Source: Gammaproteobacteria bacterium
GTDB taxonomy: Bacteria > Pseudomonadota > Gammaproteobacteria > UBA1113
Direction of reading: 5' to 3'
DNA: 8,009 nucleotides
NCBI GenBank assembly: GCA_019752835.1
Contig: JAIELR010000159.1
Coordinates: 1-8,009 of the forward strand
Below the pieces are notes generated by a model, which saw only the letters and a list, made by a program, of their open reading frames with translations, did no database searches and was not told the origin of the DNA. Each line of letters starts with the position of its first letter. Within the stretch, counting starts at the first letter, position 1. Positions 7,516 through 8,009 of this stretch are shown one piece after another. The position numbers and the translations under genes were made by a program.

Positions 7516-7634
7516 AAAAAACCTGCGCCCACTTTCGCTGTTAGATAGACAGAGCGCTACGAGGGCACCGAGTAGCGTGTTGCTTGCTGGGTAAGCGAAA
7601 GAGGGACGTACCAAAAACAACAATTTACTCGGTA
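7516..7634 (-). ncRNA. Candidate structured RNA with nested inverted repeats
   Basis: CTTTCGCT (7532-7539) and AGCGAAAG (7594-7601) are perfect complements. After one mismatch, CCC (7528-7530) and GGG (7603-7605) extend the stem to eleven pairs. Inside lies a second hairpin, CGCTAC (7555-7560) with GTAGCG (7572-7577). On the minus strand a T6 run (7521-7516) follows six bases after the stem. Upstream, TTGCTG (7670-7665) and CATACT (7646-7641) lie 18 bases apart as a weak promoter. A small RNA of about 119 bases or a recD2 leader attenuator would fit. The pairing is seen; transcription is inferred. Confidence 0.25.
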
Positions 7635-7671
7635 AGGGCCAGTATGCCCGATAAGCCAACGATTCAGCAAG

Positions 7672-7681
7672 CGCTATAGCG
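7672..7681. promoter_or_regulatory. 10-bp perfect palindrome CGCTATAGCG
   Basis: This palindrome lies one base outside the weak -35 element of the candidate structured RNA. It could be a small protein-binding site, but at ten bases a chance occurrence is possible. Confidence 0.2.
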
Positions 7682-8009
7682 GGAATGTATTGACGCTATT
7701 TGGCTGTGTTGACACGCGGCGGTTAATTACTGAGCCACCTCCTCTGCCCTCCCTGTCGCCTTTTCGCTCTTAACTGCGTTGTCATTGCTGCTTGGGAAAT
7801 AAGCGATAACGACAGACGGTCATAGGCCCCTTCAATAAAATTCACCGTAAGGTATTGCATTTAATCCCAACAGCAGGTAAAAATCCCTGGCAGTTTGCTC
7901 TGTTTAGAGGGACGCTAGGGAAAACACTCTCGCCCACCGAGCGTTATTCAAGGTTATCGACAAAAATGAGGCGTGACGGGTTAAACATGGATAAAACGGA
8001 CGCTATAAC

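Larger units (their letters stand above)
7310..8009. other. Gene-poor upstream region
   Basis: About 700 bases without a convincing gene on either strand. Beyond the recD2 ribosome-binding site, the putative promoter, the nested inverted repeats and the palindrome, only short open frames are present: a 45-codon minus-strand frame at 7860-7723, a 60-codon one at 7659-7477 and the last 21 codons of an open frame entering from the edge and stopping at 7944. None has a recognisable product. No tRNA, rRNA, CRISPR array or insertion-sequence end was seen. Confidence 0.6.

Noticed and set aside
7528..7605. tRNA-like fold
   Set aside because: The outer stem is about the right size, but there is no T-loop GTTC motif, no anticodon arm and no 3' acceptor pattern.
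7477..7659. Minus-strand open frame of 60 codons
   Set aside because: No family resemblance, no ribosome-binding site, and it lies across the nested inverted repeats.
7723..7860. Minus-strand open frame of 45 codons (MQYLTVNFIEG...)
   Set aside because: Its start directly follows a stop codon and the purine stretch upstream is poor; no recognisable domain, so the evidence is too weak to call a gene.
7944..8009. Open minus-strand frame entering from the right edge and ending in TAA
   Set aside because: Only 21 codons are visible and it could be chance; the end of an upstream gene is possible but cannot be supported.
7967..8009. Plus-strand ATGs near the right edge (possible gene start)
   Set aside because: Fewer than 15 codons are visible and neither ATG has a well-spaced Shine-Dalgarno sequence.
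1..8009. CRISPR array, transposase or insertion-sequence ends
   Set aside because: No regularly spaced direct repeats with unique spacers, no transposase motifs and no convincing terminal inverted repeats were seen.

Overview
The window is a bacterial accessory-type segment with every supported gene on the minus strand. In transcription order they are a complete RecD2-type helicase gene (7309 to 4790), a complete 1229-residue NACHT NTPase gene with HEAT-like repeats (4632 to 943), and the 5' part of a second, different NACHT NTPase gene (844 to 1) that runs off the window. G+C looks mid-range (about 46% by eye). The RecD2 resembles the long form, with an extra block before the TRG-type motif, that I associate with gammaproteobacterial intracellular lineages such as Legionellales. 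Large NACHT/HEAT proteins are also common in such amoeba- or host-associated bacteria. The taxonomic guess is weak.

Layout. 8009-7310 is about 700 bases with no convincing gene; it holds nested inverted repeats, a 10-bp palindrome, a candidate small RNA and a possible recD2 promoter. 7309-4790 is recD2, with a good ribosome-binding site. 4789-4633 is a 157-base gap with no obvious terminator and a TTGATA/TATCAA inverted repeat directly in front of the next start codon. 4632-943 is NACHT protein 1: short N-terminal region, NACHT ATPase, helical NLR-like region, 35-residue tandem repeats, disordered Pro/Lys-rich linker, coiled coil and a small unrecognised C-terminal domain. 942-845 is a short junction with a strong stem-loop. 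844-1 is NACHT protein 2, complete through Walker B.

How they may work together. NACHT proteins are STAND ATPases that use ATP-driven oligomerisation to switch on an effector; bacterial members include anti-phage defence proteins. Two adjacent, divergent NACHT proteins on one strand suggest a paired sensing or effector module, next to a DNA repair/processing helicase. The most unusual point is the junction. The last codons of NACHT 1 contain a canonical -1 slippery heptamer (U UUA AAA) in the right phase, and the -1 frame is open from there, past the NACHT 1 stop, into NACHT 2. A frameshifted NACHT-NACHT fusion, a recently split gene, and two ordinary cistrons are all possible; the sequence alone does not decide.
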